NCBI RefSeq assembly: GCF_009856365.1
Contig: NZ_WMEX01000004.1
Span: 310,001 to 374,000 of the forward strand
Length of the DNA stretch: 64,000 bases
Reading direction: 5' to 3'
Source: Vreelandella halophila
Lineage (GTDB): Bacteria > Pseudomonadota > Gammaproteobacteria > Pseudomonadales > Oleiphilaceae
Shown here piece after piece: positions 28,677 to 39,208 of this stretch (positions are counted from its first letter, which is position 1; every line of letters starts with the position of its first letter). The translations under genes were made by a program, and so were the position numbers. The notes below the pieces were generated by a model. The model saw nothing but the letters and a program-made list of their open reading frames with translations, did not search any database and was not told the DNA's origin.

Positions 28677-28705
28677 TTGTTTGTGGGAAAATCCGTTGTT
28701 AATCT
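28677..28705 (+). promoter_or_regulatory. Candidate gcvH-gcvP promoter
   Basis: A TTGTTT hexamer (28677-28682) and TAATCT (28700-28705) are separated by 17 bases, about 50 bases before the gcvH ATG. The match is moderate. Confidence 0.4.
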
Positions 28706-28755
28706 AACACAGACAACACCACAACCACATGACCCTGCAGCAGGAGGACGGAGCG

Positions 28756-29148
28756 ATGACAGCGACGCCCGAGGAACTTCTCTACACCCCCAGCCACGAA
28801 TGGATCCGTGACAACGGCGACGGCACCGTAACCATGGGCATCACCGACCACGCCCAGGACCAGCTCGGCGACGTTGTCTTCGTGGAGCTTCCCGAAGCCG
28901 ACCAGAGCTTTGCCAAGGGCGATGAGCTGGCGGTTGTGGAATCCGTGAAGTCCGCCTCCGACATCTATTCCCCGATCAGTGGCACCGTCCAGAGCGTGAA
29001 TGAGGCACTCGAGGACGCCCCCGAGACCGTGAACGAGCACTGCTACGGGGACGGCTGGATGGTACGCATCAAGCTGGACAACCCGGACGAACTCTCTGAA
29101 CTCCTGTCGGCTGAGCGCTATCAGGAGCTCGTTGCCGACGAAGCCTGA
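28756..29148 (+). CDS. gcvH: Glycine cleavage system H protein
   Basis: H protein is the lipoyl carrier that shuttles the aminomethyl group between P, T and L proteins. The 130-residue acidic protein contains the lipoylation motif VVESVKSASDIYSP with Lys65 as the expected attachment site, and the YTPSHEWI start. ATG 28756 has AGGAGG eight bases upstream; the longer frame from 28729 is less likely. gcvP begins 15 bases after its stop, so the two form an operon. Confidence 0.96.
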   Translation: MTATPEELLYTPSHEWIRDNGDGTVTMGITDHAQDQLGDVVFVELPEADQSFAKGDELAVVESVKSASDIYSPISGTVQSVNEALEDAPETVNEHCYGDGWMVRIKLDNPDELSELLSAERYQELVADEA

Positions 29149-29163
29149 CCCAGGAGGTAGCCC

Positions 29164-32040
<2,877 letters not shown>

Positions 32041-32052
32041 AGTTTTTACTCG

Positions 32053-32087
32053 GATTAGGGTGATTATTCTAATTTTTCACCCTAATC
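32053..32087. repeat. Long hairpin repeat downstream of gcvP
   Basis: GATTAGGGTGA (32053-32063) and TCACCCTAATC (32077-32087) form a perfect 11-bp stem around a 13-base AT-rich loop. No T tract follows, so it is not a classic terminator. The flanks TTTTTACTC on the left and TGGGGTCAGAACTC on the right resemble sequences that I recall beside REP-associated (Y1) transposase genes in Proteobacteria. It may be a remnant or non-autonomous copy of such an element; it could also stabilise the gcvP mRNA end. Only one copy is in the window. Confidence 0.5.
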
Positions 32088-32124
32088 TGGGGTCAGAACT
32101 CAAGGGCAGCAATGGAGGTAACCC

Positions 32125-32571
32125 ATGGCTGAGAAGTCCGCAGACAGGCAGAGTAAAACCATGAGCGATCTGACACGCAGGATTCAGGAACAGGCCAGCC
32201 AGCAATGGCAGAAGGCTAACGAGGAACTGCAGCGTGTGCTCAGGGATCTCGGAGCGCGGGATTCAGAAAATGAGTCCTTCCAGGAAATGGTGCGGGATAT
32301 CCGTGAGAAAAACCCCTCCTTCCGGGACTTCATGTTCAGCCTGGACGCCGCCACCTACGACACACGCAAGCGCCTGTCGTGGAACGCGCACATGACGTCC
32401 GCCTACCTCATGAACCGGGTGGAAGCCTCCTACACCCATGATCTCAAGCCCCTGGTGGCCAACTACCGCCAGCAGGCGGGCGAGCGGCTCACGGCCCTGA
32501 AGCAGCAGCTGCGCAGCATGCGCGAGCGCTTCCAGTCTGCGGCTTCTGACAGCGCTGCCACGCAGAAGTAA
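32125..32571 (+). CDS. Uncharacterised helical protein
   Basis: I do not recognise a family. The 148-residue protein is polar, without signal peptide or membrane helix, and predicted to be almost all helical: two amphipathic stretches (LTRRIQEQASQQWQKANEELQRVL and LTALKQQLRSMRERFQSAA) flank a middle part with FQEMVRDIREKNPSFRDFMFSLD. A GGAGGT precedes ATG 32125, and a strong terminator follows the stop. Composition and signals mark it as a real gene. It is alone between gcvP and msrA. Confidence 0.75.
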   Translation: MAEKSADRQSKTMSDLTRRIQEQASQQWQKANEELQRVLRDLGARDSENESFQEMVRDIREKNPSFRDFMFSLDAATYDTRKRLSWNAHMTSAYLMNRVEASYTHDLKPLVANYRQQAGERLTALKQQLRSMRERFQSAASDSAATQK

Positions 32572-32605
32572 CCCCCTGCCTGACACACACAGGCATACCC
32601 CTCCT

Positions 32606-32632
32606 CCCCGTGCCCTGGCGCACGGGGTTTTT
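32606..32632 (+). terminator. Rho-independent terminator after the helical protein gene
   Basis: CCCCGTGC (32606-32613) pairs with GCACGGGG (32620-32627) around a six-base loop, followed by five T. The T tract runs into the msrA stop codon on the other strand. Confidence 0.9.
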
Positions 32633-33269
32633 ATGCGTAACGCACACCCGTGCCCGCGAGCCCGCAGTAACCACCAGGGTTCTTGTGCAGATACTGCTGG
32701 TGCCAGTCCTCCGCGTAATAGAAGGTCACGCCCTGCGCCAGTTCGGTGGTGATACGCCCCTGTCCGGCGGCATCCAGCGCCTTCTGATAAGCCTCCATGG
32801 AGGCCTGCCCAATCCCAAGGCTCTGCTCATCCGGAAGATAGAGCGCGGAACGGTACTGTGTTCCCACATCATTGCCCTGGCGCATCCCCTGGGTGGGATC
32901 ATGGGACTCCCAGAACACCTGCAGGAGCCCCTCCAGCGACACCACCTCCGGGTCATAGATAACGCGGACCGCCTCCGTATGGCCCGTGCGCGCCGTACAC
33001 ACCTCCTCATAGGTGGGGTTGGGGGTGTAACCGCCAGCATAGCCCACCGCCGTTGTATACACGCCCTCCAGCTGCCAGAAGCACTGCTCGGCGCCCCAGA
33101 AACAGCCCATGCCCACAACCAGTTCCCGGCAGTGATCCGGGAATGGCGGGATCAGGGGAGTTCCCAGCACCGCGTGGCGGTTGCTGACCGGCATTTCTGA
33201 GGAACGCCCCGGCAGCGCCTCTTCCGGCGTTACCATCCGCATCTTTTCCCTGCTGAACAGGTGCCACAT
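32631..33269 (-). CDS. msrA: Peptide methionine sulfoxide reductase A
   Basis: MsrA reduces the S epimer of methionine sulfoxide in proteins, with thioredoxin as reductant. The 212-residue protein carries the catalytic GCFWG motif with Cys56, the [18 protein letters not shown] segment and C-terminal [12 protein letters not shown] with a resolving cysteine. The [13 protein letters not shown] start aligns with the E. coli long form. ATG 33269 is preceded by GGGAGG; the extension to 33323 does not align. It is convergent with the helical-protein gene. Confidence 0.95.
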   Translation of the reverse strand: MWHLFSREKMRMVTPEEALPGRSSEMPVSNRHAVLGTPLIPPFPDHCRELVVGMGCFWGAEQCFWQLEGVYTTAVGYAGGYTPNPTYEEVCTARTGHTEAVRVIYDPEVVSLEGLLQVFWESHDPTQGMRQGNDVGTQYRSALYLPDEQSLGIGQASMEAYQKALDAAGQGRITTELAQGVTFYYAEDWHQQYLHKNPGGYCGLAGTGVRYA

Positions 33270-33323
33270 CTCCGGACCTCCCATAACCCGATAATGCTCC
33301 AAGCATAACGGACAGATGCGCAC

Positions 33324-33356
33324 AAAAAACCCCCTGCCGGCATCCGACAGGGGGTT
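33324..33356 (-). terminator. Rho-independent terminator of aceA
   Basis: AACCCCCTG (33328-33336) pairs with CAGGGGGTT (33348-33356); inner CGG/CCG bases may extend the stem. On the minus strand the hairpin is followed by T residues (complement of A 33324-33329). It lies 43 bases past the aceA stop and before msrA. Confidence 0.85.
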
Positions 33357-33399
33357 CTTTTATCGGCGCGGCCCTTGGGCCGCAACACCGGAACCGGTC

Positions 33400-34995
33400 T
33401 TAGAACTGGTTCATGGTGTTGTCTTTACCACCGGCCTTCAGGGCTGCTTCGCCCGCGAAGTATTCCTTGTGGTCGTCACCGATGTTGGAGCCGGCCATGT
33501 CCTGGTGCTTGACGCACGCCAGACCCTTGCGGATCTCCTGGCGCTGGACGTCGCGCACGTAAGCCAGCATGCCTTCCTCACCGAAGTAGCCCTTGGCCAG
33601 GTTGTCCGTGGACAGGGCCGCGGTGTGGTAGGTCGGCAGTGTGATGAGGTGATGGAAGATGCCGGCGTGCTTGGAACCATCCTTCTGGAAGTTCTGGGTC
33701 CAGCGGTCGGCTTCCGCAGCAAGTTCGGAGTCGTCGTACTTGCTGTTCATCAGGTCGGAGCGGTCGTACTGGGACACGTCCTTGCCTTCTTCCTTCCAGG
33801 CGTCGAACACCTGCTGACGGAAGTTCAGGGTCCAGTTGAAGGACGGGCTGTTGTTGTAGACCAGCTTGGCGTCCGGAACCTCTTCCTTGATGCGGTTGAC
33901 CATGCCCGCGATCTGGCCGACGTGCGGCTTCTCGGTCTCGATCCACAGCAGGTCCGCGCCGTTCTTCAGGCTGGTGATGCAGTCCAGAACCACGCGGTCT
34001 TCGCCAGTGCCTTCCTGGAATTCGTACAGGCCGTTGGGCAGACGCATCGGCTTGTGCAGCTCGCCCTTCTTCTTGATGACCATGTCGCCTTCCTGAACAT
34101 CCTCGGCGGACTTGACCGGCTCGGTCTTCAGGAAACCGGTGTAGGTAGCCGCCAGATCGCCCGGCTCCTGGGAGACCGGAATCTTGTGGGTCAGGCCAGC
34201 GCCCAGGGAGTCGGTACGCGCAACGATGACACCGTCTTCAACACCCAGCTCGAGGAACGCATAGCGAACCGCGTTGATCTTGGCGATGAAGTCCTCGTGG
34301 GGGCAGGTTACCTTGCCGGCCTGGTGACCGCACTGCTTTGCGTCGGAGACCTGGTTCTCGATCTGGATGGCGCAGGCGCCTGCCTCGATCATCTTCTTGG
34401 ACAGCAGGTAGGTCGCTTCCTCGTTACCGAAACCGGCGTCGATGTCGGCGATGATCGGCACAACGTGGGTCTCGAAGTTGTCGATCCTGTCGATCAGCTC
34501 CTGGACCTTCTTGTCATCACCGGCTTCACGGGCTTCATCAAGCTCGTGGAACAGGTGGTTGAGTTCGCGCGCGTCCGCCTGCTTGAGGAAGGTGTAGAGC
34601 TCTTCGATCAGGCTCGGTACCGCAGTTTTCTCATGCATGGACTGGTCCGGCAGCGGGCCGAACTCGGAACGCATGGCGGCGACCATCCAGCCTGAGAGAT
34701 ACAGGTAGCTGCGCTTGGTGGTGCCATGGTGGCGCTTGACGGCCATCATCTTCTGCTGGCCGATGAACCCGTGCCAGCAACCCAGGGACTGGGTGTACTT
34801 GCTGTGGTCCTTGTCGTACTCGGCCATGTCCTCACGCATGATCCGTGCGGTGTAGCGCGCGATGTCCAGGCCGGTCTGGAACCGGTTCTGGGCGCGCATG
34901 CGGGCCACATACTCAGGCGTAATGTGGTCCCATTTGCCGCCCTGCGACTTGCGCAGTGCAGCTGCTTCTTCAATGTCCTTCATGTAGTTCGACAT
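33400..34995 (-). CDS. aceA: Isocitrate lyase (531-residue class)
   Basis: AceA splits isocitrate to succinate and glyoxylate, the first step of the glyoxylate bypass used on acetate and fatty acids. The 531-residue protein has the catalytic-site loop KQCGHQ with Cys222, ADIDAGFGN, and the YNNSPSFNWTLNF region. The length and the KQCGH form match the Pseudomonas enzyme and not the 434-residue E. coli type. ATG 34995 follows AGGTGA. A single-gene unit: strong terminator behind, 123-base leader in front. With psrA in the same window, fatty-acid use is a plausible theme. Confidence 0.97.
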   Translation of the reverse strand: MSNYMKDIEEAAALRKSQGGKWDHITPEYVARMRAQNRFQTGLDIARYTARIMREDMAEYDKDHSKYTQSLGCWHGFIGQQKMMAVKRHHGTTKRSYLYLSGWMVAAMRSEFGPLPDQSMHEKTAVPSLIEELYTFLKQADARELNHLFHELDEAREAGDDKKVQELIDRIDNFETHVVPIIADIDAGFGNEEATYLLSKKMIEAGACAIQIENQVSDAKQCGHQAGKVTCPHEDFIAKINAVRYAFLELGVEDGVIVARTDSLGAGLTHKIPVSQEPGDLAATYTGFLKTEPVKSAEDVQEGDMVIKKKGELHKPMRLPNGLYEFQEGTGEDRVVLDCITSLKNGADLLWIETEKPHVGQIAGMVNRIKEEVPDAKLVYNNSPSFNWTLNFRQQVFDAWKEEGKDVSQYDRSDLMNSKYDDSELAAEADRWTQNFQKDGSKHAGIFHHLITLPTYHTAALSTDNLAKGYFGEEGMLAYVRDVQRQEIRKGLACVKHQDMAGSNIGDDHKEYFAGEAALKAGGKDNTMNQF

Positions 34996-35118
34996 GATTC
35001 ACCTATGCTTCGGGAGTGGAACAACACGATTGGTCGGCGCCTCCCCTGTGGCGAGGAGTCGTGCCTCGAGCGCTGGCGTATTCTATCCGGATTCATACCA
35101 TAATTAAAATCAATGCAA

Positions 35119-36159
35119 TCAATTCCCGACATTCTTTCCATGAATGTTACGCCGTGCTGAATAGACCCGGTACCGGCCATCGTCTGACAGGCTCCGAACC
35201 GGGCCTATGGAGCGGATCATCGGCTCCTGGTAGGGCAGAAAGGCATTGGCAACCAGCCTGAGTTCAGCGCCCGGCTGCAGGAAATCCGGCAATGCCCGGA
35301 ACCATTGGTTGATCGGATCCAGGTTCTTCTTCTGACCCTGATGGAAGGGCGGATTGCTGAAAACGCTGGCATAACGGCCTGTGACACCAGCGAGACCGTC
35401 AGACGCGACAATCGTCACTCCCTGCGCTCCCTCGAAGAACGCACGGGCACAGTTCAGGGCCTGCCAGTGCACGTCGGCCAGTGTGACCGCGAGCTCCGGC
35501 CACTGGTGGCGCAGCCAGGCGGCAATCACGCCGTTGCCGCAGGCCAGATCCAGCACCGGCTCGGCTGGTTTCTCCGTTACCGTTGCCAGCAGCTGGCGGG
35601 TGCCCTCATCCAGCCGCCCCTCACTGAACAGACCGGGAAGGCTGTAGAGTTCAAGATCGGCGCCCGGGGCCACCACGGTGACCGGTTCCAGCCAGTCCCA
35701 GACACGGAAAGGCGCTGCCGGGGTCTCCAGCGTCGCACACCAGAGCTGGCAGTGCCGGGCACTGTCGATCCGGAAGGCACCGGGGAAACGCTCCCGGAAC
35801 TGACGGCTGCCACGTGCAATGCCTTCACGTTTCGCCCCCACCAGCCACAGCTCGCCACCAGCGGCCAGCCGGGCGGCCGCCCAGGCCATGCGCATCTCCA
35901 GCTCCGAGCGCGCCTTGGGCATCAGGATCACGATGGTGTCAAACGCATCCGGTGTCTCCGGATCGTCATAGCCGAAGAGCCTGCCTCCGTCAGCCCCGCC
36001 ACCGTGCCCGTGAACACCGTAATGGGTGGTCAGCGCGTGCAGCCGGCATCCCTGCCAGTAGGGCATGGGGCCATCATGGCCGACAAGGCAGACCCGCTCC
36101 CCCAGCCGGTCCAGTGAGCGTTCCAGAATGCTGAGCGCCGGGCTGGCTTCAGTCATCAT
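35119..36159 (-). CDS. rsmC: 16S rRNA (guanine1207-N2)-methyltransferase
   Basis: RsmC uses S-adenosylmethionine to methylate G1207 of 16S rRNA in the 30S subunit. The 346-residue protein has the duplicated layout of the family: a degenerate N-terminal methyltransferase-like half (about 1-165), then the active half with the SAM motif VLDLACGNGVIAAWL and the catalytic SNPPFHQG. RlmG has the same layout, so the exact guanine is less certain than the family. The start overlaps the end of the TonB-like gene by 11 bases. Confidence 0.88.
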   Translation of the reverse strand: MMTEASPALSILERSLDRLGERVCLVGHDGPMPYWQGCRLHALTTHYGVHGHGGGADGGRLFGYDDPETPDAFDTIVILMPKARSELEMRMAWAAARLAAGGELWLVGAKREGIARGSRQFRERFPGAFRIDSARHCQLWCATLETPAAPFRVWDWLEPVTVVAPGADLELYSLPGLFSEGRLDEGTRQLLATVTEKPAEPVLDLACGNGVIAAWLRHQWPELAVTLADVHWQALNCARAFFEGAQGVTIVASDGLAGVTGRYASVFSNPPFHQGQKKNLDPINQWFRALPDFLQPGAELRLVANAFLPYQEPMIRSIGPVRSLSDDGRYRVYSARRNIHGKNVGN

Positions 36160-37123
36160 TGTTCAAGGGTTCTCCCGAATAGGTGAATCGCAGGTTCTGG
36201 TAATAGCGGCGCACAATGGCGGGCGAATCCGGCACACGATACCGCCCCACGGACCGCACCGCACGCAGTGCGCTCTCATCCAGGCCGCTATGGCCGCTGG
36301 GCAGATGCACGCGGGAGGTCTCAAGATAGCCCTGGGCGTCCACGGAGAAACGGATCTCACCGCGGTGACGCGCATCCGCCCCCTCTGGCTGTTCCCATCG
36401 GGCCATGATCTGGCGCTTCATGCGGGCCAGATATTCATTGGCCATACGGATCCTGCGCTCCTCGATCTCGCTGACCATGGACTCGCCGCGGATGGCATCC
36501 ATTTCCCCCTCATCCAGTGCTTCCATGCCCGTATCAGCGCCGATTTCCGGCCCCTTCCCGGCCTCCGGCGCCGTCTCCGGCTCCGCCTCTTCCTGGCCCA
36601 GGGACATACTGGCACTGGCCGGATCCGGTTCGCTCCGGGCCTTTCCCTCAGTCGCTGCATCCGGACTGGGGGCGCCGCTGTCCGGCGACGGCTGTTCATC
36701 CGCCCCCTCCCGAGTGTCCTCCGGGGATTCCGGGCGGCTGGGGGCCTCAGAGGTCTCCGGGCTGGGCGCGTCGCCAGTGGCGCCAGGATCTTCCGGCGCA
36801 GCGGCCGGCTCTTCCTCGGCCTTGGGCGCATCCGTCCGGGTACCATCCAGGTCAGTCACCTCATCCGTATCCCGCGGCATATGCTGTTCATCCGGTTCAG
36901 GCTCAGGTTCTGGCTCAGGTTCTGGCTCAGGCTCGGGTTCCTCCGGTGCGGGTTCGGGCTCAGGCTGCGGAAAGGAAACGCGCACGTCCCGCTGAAGGGG
37001 CTCCACCTCCGGCATACGGGGCAGAATGGGAGGGAGAAGGCTGACAACCAGCAGGTGCAGTGCCAGGCTGAGCCCGAGAACAAGCCACCAGAGCCGGCGG
37101 GGCATGGACGTCCTGTTTCCCAT
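36149..37123 (-). CDS. TonB-like energy transducer
   Basis: The 324-residue protein spans the periplasm. A membrane anchor lies at about 11-30 (LWWLVLGLSLALHLLVVSLL). A Pro-Glu repeat (54-77) and a very acidic, Pro/Ser-rich spacer of about 130 residues follow. The C-terminal part (YLARMKRQIMARWEQPEG, GEIRFSVDAQGYLETSRVHLPSGHSGLDESALRAV) is the TonB/TolA-type C-terminal fold. It would couple the proton-motive force to an outer-membrane partner, but no exbB/exbD or receptor gene is nearby. ATG 37123 has GGGGGT upstream. TolA is an alternative, though the long helical domain of TolA is missing. Confidence 0.8.
   Translation of the reverse strand: MGNRTSMPRRLWWLVLGLSLALHLLVVSLLPPILPRMPEVEPLQRDVRVSFPQPEPEPAPEEPEPEPEPEPEPEPEPDEQHMPRDTDEVTDLDGTRTDAPKAEEEPAAAPEDPGATGDAPSPETSEAPSRPESPEDTREGADEQPSPDSGAPSPDAATEGKARSEPDPASASMSLGQEEAEPETAPEAGKGPEIGADTGMEALDEGEMDAIRGESMVSEIEERRIRMANEYLARMKRQIMARWEQPEGADARHRGEIRFSVDAQGYLETSRVHLPSGHSGLDESALRAVRSVGRYRVPDSPAIVRRYYQNLRFTYSGEPLNNDD
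36892..36962. repeat. Pro-Glu coding tandem repeat
   Basis: Six-base units of the GGCTCA / GGTTCT kind are repeated about ten times, and encode the PEPEPE segment of the TonB-like protein. Neighbouring 12-base units (GGCTCAGGTTCT) are identical, so the tract could vary in length between strains by slippage. Confidence 0.75.
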
Positions 37124-37333
37124 GGTACCCCCGTTCAGCAGGCGGCGGTGGCGACGGATCCCCAGCCGGGGTAAGGACCCGGGTTCCGGCCGGCACACCC
37201 GCCTGTGGTATCCTCTCCGCCCTTCAGAAGCCGGCCCGGGTTCGCAGCGCGATGGCTGGCTCCACCCGTGGCGGGGCCCACAAGCTGCGGTACGGGCCGA
37301 TTGATGTCAGTGATTGTGCGGGAGCCCTGATCC

Positions 37334-38125
37334 ATGGCAACGATGATAACCGGAGAGCATCAGGAGCGCGAACCACTCCGCATCCTTTACCAGGATGAAC
37401 ATCTGGTGGCGATGCACAAACCCTCCGGCATGCTGGTGCATCCCACAAAGGTGGATCGCCACGAACAGCGCATCGCCCTGCCCCTGCTGCGCGATCAGAT
37501 CGGCCAGTATCTCTACCCGGTCCACCGGCTGGACAAACCCACCTCGGGGGTTCTGGTGTTCGCGCTGGACCCGGACACAGCCCGCGAACTGGCCAATACG
37601 TTCCAGGCCCACCGGGTCCGCAAGGACTACCTGGCGGTCGTGCGCGGCTGGCCACCGCTCGGCGGCATCATCGACCAGCCCCTGGCCCCGCGCGACCCGG
37701 ACAGCCGCAAGCGCAAACGCCGCAAGGCCCCACAGTCGGCCATGACCCTGTACCACCGCCTGTCCTGCACTTCGATCCCGATCTCCGTGGACGGACGCTA
37801 TACCCATACCCGCTACAGTCTGGTACGCCTGCGCCCGGTCACCGGGCGTCGGCACCAGCTCCGGCGTCACCTCAAGAGCCGCAACCACCCCCTGATCGGG
37901 GACGTGAACTACGGCAAGGGCATACATAACCGCTTTTTCCGGGAGCAGTACGGACTCAACCGCCTTATGCTGTGCGCGGTGAGCCTGTCCTTCGAGCATC
38001 CGGTGACAGGCGAACCGCTTCAGATCCAGACCGCGCCGGATGGGGATTTCACGGGCGTGGCTGAGGCCGTGGGCCTATCCCTGGGAGAATGGACCGGGGC
38101 AGGCGCCTCACCCTCCAAGCAGTGA
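37334..38125 (+). CDS. truC: tRNA pseudouridine(65) synthase
   Basis: TruC isomerises U65 in the T-stem of some tRNAs. The 263-residue protein belongs to the RluA group; the catalytic Asp is in VHRLDKPTSG, and the later motifs RPVTGRRHQLRRHL and HPLIGDVNYGKG are present. The start ILYQDEHLVAMHKPSGMLVH and the RLMLC segment follow E. coli TruC. ATG 37334 has GGAG upstream. A 210-base spacer without other genes separates it from the divergent TonB-like gene. Its 3' end overlaps the mannosyltransferase-like gene by 18 bases, tail to tail. Confidence 0.88.
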   Translation: MATMITGEHQEREPLRILYQDEHLVAMHKPSGMLVHPTKVDRHEQRIALPLLRDQIGQYLYPVHRLDKPTSGVLVFALDPDTARELANTFQAHRVRKDYLAVVRGWPPLGGIIDQPLAPRDPDSRKRKRRKAPQSAMTLYHRLSCTSIPISVDGRYTHTRYSLVRLRPVTGRRHQLRRHLKSRNHPLIGDVNYGKGIHNRFFREQYGLNRLMLCAVSLSFEHPVTGEPLQIQTAPDGDFTGVAEAVGLSLGEWTGAGASPSKQ

Positions 38126-39208
38126 CTCGAACAGCTGCCGGTATTCCGGGATGACACGGGTCCGGCGGTAGCGTTCCGGCATCAGGGTCTCCGGCCCGGG
38201 CCGCGGTTCCACCAGGACAGCCATAAGCCGCTCCGCCGCCGCCTGCCCTTCCAGTTCGGGTGCCTCCCTGGAAGGGTAACGGAAATCCGCCGGCACATAC
38301 TCCGGATAGGCAAGACGGTCCGGGACAATGGGCACGCAGCCGGCCGCCATGGCTTCCTGCACCGCCAGCCCCTGGAAGTCATGCAGCGCGGTGGAAAGCA
38401 CCATGTCCGCCTCCTCCAGAAGCCGATCGTAGGCCTCCCGGCTTTCCATGTAGCCCAGGTTGACCAGTTCCCCGGCGAATTCCTCCCGGATGTGCGCGAA
38501 CGCCTCCGGCGCCTGACGGAACCCTTCACCCACCAGGCTCAGACGAAAGGGTTGTCCACGCCCTCGCAGGGCCCGCAGCAACGCGAGGAGCCGTTCCGGG
38601 CCCTTGTCGTATTCCCAGCGGTGATTCCAAAGGAGATGGGGGACCGCGGGCCAGTCCCGCTGCAGTGCCGTGAACCGCTCATCGGGGATCGGCACAGGCA
38701 CCACCCGCGAACGCGCCTCGATGGTGGCCACGGCGGTTTCCGGCTTGCGGTCCGGCATGCGCCTGAGCAGCTCCCGAGCCCCTTCCAGAAAACTCCTCCG
38801 GTTCCATTCGCTGTTGAACAGTACCTGGTCGGCCGCAAGAGCCGTGTACAGATTCACCACCTTCGGCTCGTTACTGGCCACCCGCTCATGTTGCTCCGGG
38901 TAGGCAAACTGGTTCTCGTGGAAATAAACCACGGTGGGCGCGGCTGCAATACCCCGGTTAAGGCCGCGGACCACGGCCAGGTCCACCATGCTGGTCGCGA
39001 GCACCAGATCCGGTGCCTGCTGCAATTCCGGCGCGTCGTACCAACTCAGGGGGTTACCCCGGATCCGCCACCGGAAATGACGCGCCGGCAGCGCGAGGGC
39101 CTGCCAGTGGTAGTCCGGCAACCCCCGCCCCAGCCGTTCCCGCCAGAGCCGATGACTGGCCGCCTCATAGGCGGAGAGGCACAGCACCCGGGAGCGTTCA
39201 GCGCCCAT
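38108..39208 (-). CDS. tRNA-queuosine alpha-mannosyltransferase-like glycosyltransferase (DUF3524)
   Basis: The 366-residue GT4-fold protein has the N-terminal DUF3524 block: LSAYEAASHRLW, LPARHFRWRIRGN, VVYFHENQFAYP and LFNSEWNRRSFL. The nucleotide-sugar domain follows with LLWNHRWEYDKGPERLLALL and STALHDFQGLAVQEAMAAGCVPIVPDRLAYPEYV. This is the layout of human GTDC1, shown to add mannose to queuosine in tRNA-Asp; bacterial homologues are annotated alike but few are tested. ATG 39208 overlaps the dadA stop by 11 bases. The neighbours do not include queuosine genes, so the substrate is inferred from family only. Confidence 0.85.
   Translation of the reverse strand: MGAERSRVLCLSAYEAASHRLWRERLGRGLPDYHWQALALPARHFRWRIRGNPLSWYDAPELQQAPDLVLATSMVDLAVVRGLNRGIAAAPTVVYFHENQFAYPEQHERVASNEPKVVNLYTALAADQVLFNSEWNRRSFLEGARELLRRMPDRKPETAVATIEARSRVVPVPIPDERFTALQRDWPAVPHLLWNHRWEYDKGPERLLALLRALRGRGQPFRLSLVGEGFRQAPEAFAHIREEFAGELVNLGYMESREAYDRLLEEADMVLSTALHDFQGLAVQEAMAAGCVPIVPDRLAYPEYVPADFRYPSREAPELEGQAAAERLMAVLVEPRPGPETLMPERYRRTRVIPEYRQLFESLLGG

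Noticed and set aside
35060-35118. Promoter-like elements before aceA (TAGAAT on the minus strand)
   Set aside because: The -10-like hexamer is there, but no -35 at suitable spacing could be found, so I do not list it as a promoter.
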